From positions 2,399,723 to 2,463,722 of the forward strand of contig CAKKTE020000077.1 in assembly GCA_920105625.2 (NCBI GenBank): DNA of 64,000 nucleotides. Direction: 5' to 3'. The position numbers and the translations under genes are program-made. Every line of letters begins with the position of its first letter. Position 1 is the stretch's first letter. This stretch comes from Clusia tigrina. Taxonomy: Eukaryota; Arthropoda; Insecta; Diptera; Clusiidae. The notes below the pieces were generated by a model. The model worked only from the letters and a program-made list of their open reading frames with translations. It did no database searches and was not told where the DNA came from. Below are positions 62,241-64,000 of the stretch, piece after piece.

Positions 62241-62569
62241 TGTCTTATTGTACTCGTTGTCCTCTGCGTATTTGGAGAAGTGGAATTGTGTTTTTTTTTA
62301 AAAATGGAATTCCATAACAATGCATACAGTCATTTATTTCTTCGTTTGGCAGCGCTAAACTACGAAACTAAAACTACCACTATGGCAACAGTAGAAGACA
62401 ACTGATAGATGAATTACGCGCGGATAGAGTAGAACAAGTTGGCTTTGATAAACAGTTTGACTTGAATATAAACATTTGGATTCATATTGTTATTTACCTT
62501 TAAGTTATATTGAATAATCATATCTGGTTGTGTTAATAAAGCGATATACATGCAATAGCAGTTATGACA
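62241..62569 (+). repeat. 5' LTR
   Basis: 329 bp, TGTC...GACA, followed one base later by TGGCGACGATTGG (62571-), a TGG-type primer site. AATAAAG near 62535. The left boundary is set only by the TG/CA rule. Confidence 0.5.
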
Positions 62570-62963
62570 TTGGCGACGATTGGTAAATATTAAAAAAAAG
62601 GAAAAAGTGCAAAACGGACAGTGTCATATATTTGTTGTTGTCGTCTAGGTGCTGTAGTGGCAGGAACAGTGGAAATCACATTAAATTGTGTAGCTGGACG
62701 AATGCTTTTAATACCTGACAGGTCATTAAATTGAGCTACATAGATTGATAAGCACATTAAATTTTGTCAGACCGTATGTTCTCAGGTCATTCAATTGTAC
62801 CAGCAAAGAAAGACAATAATCAATTATTTGTAGGTGAATCGCATTGAATTGTGAACAGAAATGTACCCTAAAGCTTAAAGGCTAAACGTAAAGAAAAAGG
62901 GGGGATGTCCGAGATAAAACCATTTCTCTGTGATGCCATAGACAGATCATTGCTACGAATTGA

Positions 62964-63474
62964 GTGGGCAAAATGGTTTCGCTCGAAGAAGTAATCAATC
63001 CAGTGCAAAGGAAGAATAAGTTGCTTCATTTGGGAGGACCGCAATTACAAGAACTTATATATAATATTCCGGGCGCGTTGATCGAATATGATGCGATCTT
63101 AAACAATGATGTGTTTTCAATATTGGTTACAATGTTGGATGAGTATTTTTCGCCTAACCGTAATTCAACGTTTGAAAGACACCTTTTCAGATGCGTAGTA
63201 CTGTCCGATGGTAAGTCTTTTAATAAATTTTTGTTACGGTTACGGCAACAAGTCGCAAAATGTTAAAAATGACGAAAGCAGAAATAGAGGAGATATCTAT
63301 AAAGACAAAATTATTGATTCATGGACTCCTATTGATTTAAAAAAGAGGCTGTTAGAAAATGAACAGGACTTAAATGATATCATCGAGGCATGCCAAGTAT
63401 ACGAACAAATCAATAAGCAGTCTCAGAGAATGCTAGTGAAAGCCGAAGACGAAATTGTAAACAAAATCTCTTAA
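62964..63474 (+). pseudogene. gag, frameshifted
   Basis: 62964-63266 is open: H-L-G-G-P-Q-L-Q-E-L, N-I-P-G-A, then Y-F-S-P and F-E-R-H-L-F-R, a Ty3 capsid signature. A frameshift near 63250 moves coding to about 63257-63474 (I-D-S-W-T-P-I-D-L-K-K, A-C-Q-V-Y-E-Q). The leader is 62571-62963, without a gene. Confidence 0.7.
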
Positions 63475-63599
63475 AAAAAAACGTTTGGATCAAAATTTTG
63501 AGGCGGAGTGTGGGAGATGTGGATGAAAAGGTCATGCCAGCAACTCCTCAAGTTGTCCAGCACGAAACGTAAAATGCAACGTGAGCATTTTGACTTCAA

Positions 63600-64000
63600 A
63601 TGCAAACCAAAACTTTTAAACGCAAATTTTATGAAAACATAGAAAGCAATGTAAAGCGATGCCGTACTACACCATCTAAAGTATGGTGCATTCAAGACGA
63701 AGAAGAGAATGGACCTAGTAATTCTGATGCAATGCGCAAATTTGACTGCTTTAAGATTAATTACAATTCCGAAGGGGATGAAACCATAAAGTGTCAAATA
63801 GGTGGTCAAGAACTATTAATGGTTATTGACTCCGGCTCACGATTTAATCTCTTAAGCGAGAATGATTGGTCAACACTAACAAATAAAGAAGCAATTGTAT
63901 GGAATATTCGTTCGCATTCAGCGAATCAATTTAAAGCGATTGGGGCAAGCCAGTTTCTTAAAGTTGTATGTGTTTTTGATGCTCCGATAAAAATAGGAAA
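63600..64000 (+). CDS. protease region, open to the window end
   Basis: The frame from ATG 63600 is open to 64000 (about 133 codons, partial). The active-site motif M-V-I-D-S-G-S (63820-63840) is followed by R-F-N-L-L. The start is uncertain; the piece 63475-63599 between gag and this is decayed and may have held the zinc knuckle. Confidence 0.65.
   Translation, partial: MQTKTFKRKFYENIESNVKRCRTTPSKVWCIQDEEENGPSNSDAMRKFDCFKINYNSEGDETIKCQIGGQELLMVIDSGSRFNLLSENDWSTLTNKEAIVWNIRSHSANQFKAIGASQFLKVVCVFDAPIKIG

Larger units (their letters stand above)
62241..64000 (+). mobile_element. Ty3 LTR retrotransposon, 5' part, running off the window
   Basis: LTR, primer site, gag and protease in order; pol continues past 64000. 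No similarity to the other LTRs here. Confidence 0.7.

Overview
The window is almost wholly made of transposable elements from an insect, most likely a higher fly (Diptera). The basis is the mix: mdg1/412-like and env-bearing gypsy-like Ty3 elements, a BEL/Pao element, Jockey-, I-, R1- and LOA-type non-LTR elements, mariners and a hAT derivative, in AT-rich DNA with long (TA)n tracts. I see no intact host gene. The nearest is a broken Myb/SANT-like exon pair at about 59.5-59.9 kb. The species cannot be fixed from the sequence.

Layout. (1) 1-8.2 kb is a nest. An mdg1-like element (ends 2380) sits in the env of a gypsy-like element (LTR 3831-4345). That element sits in ORF1 of a Jockey-like element (ends about 7786), which sits in a BEL/Pao gag on the minus strand. 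(2) 8219-11123 is a 2.9 kb DNA transposon with 37-bp perfect terminal inverted repeats and a perfect 9-bp target duplication. It splits the same BEL gag, and I recognise no transposase in it. (3) 9930-37224 is a giant inverted repeat with two 13.3-13.6 kb arms joined by about 320 bp of (TA)n. Each arm carries, from outside to centre: half of the DNA transposon, the BEL gag start and its upstream region, an env remnant with its LTR, a small R1/LOA-type fragment, and a gypsy-like element (LTR, primer site, gag, protease-RT-RNase H-integrase). Only the right arm has a 504-bp solo LTR with a 4-bp target duplication, and the arms differ in VNTR copy number and small indels. Just beyond the right arm lie a 63-bp direct copy of near-centre sequence and a second (TA)n tract. 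(4) 37.7-41.9 kb is an I-like non-LTR element split by a mariner (39021-40294). (5) 42.0-45.4 kb is an R1-like element on the minus strand. (6) 46288-55510 is a complete LTR retrotransposon with near-identical LTRs, split by a 5'-truncated LOA-like element (50790-52666) that fuses in frame with its pol. (7) 57464-59228 is a decayed mariner split by a 620-bp hAT derivative that keeps a BED finger. (8) 59.9-62.2 kb is a second I-like copy on the minus strand. (9) 62241-64000 is the 5' part of another Ty3 element running off the window.

The genes do not form a cellular pathway. Each element encodes, or once encoded, its own copying machinery, and nearly all are broken. The insertion order can be read from the nesting. 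The main open question is whether the palindrome is real chromosome structure or two haplotypes joined through self-complementary (TA)n tracts.
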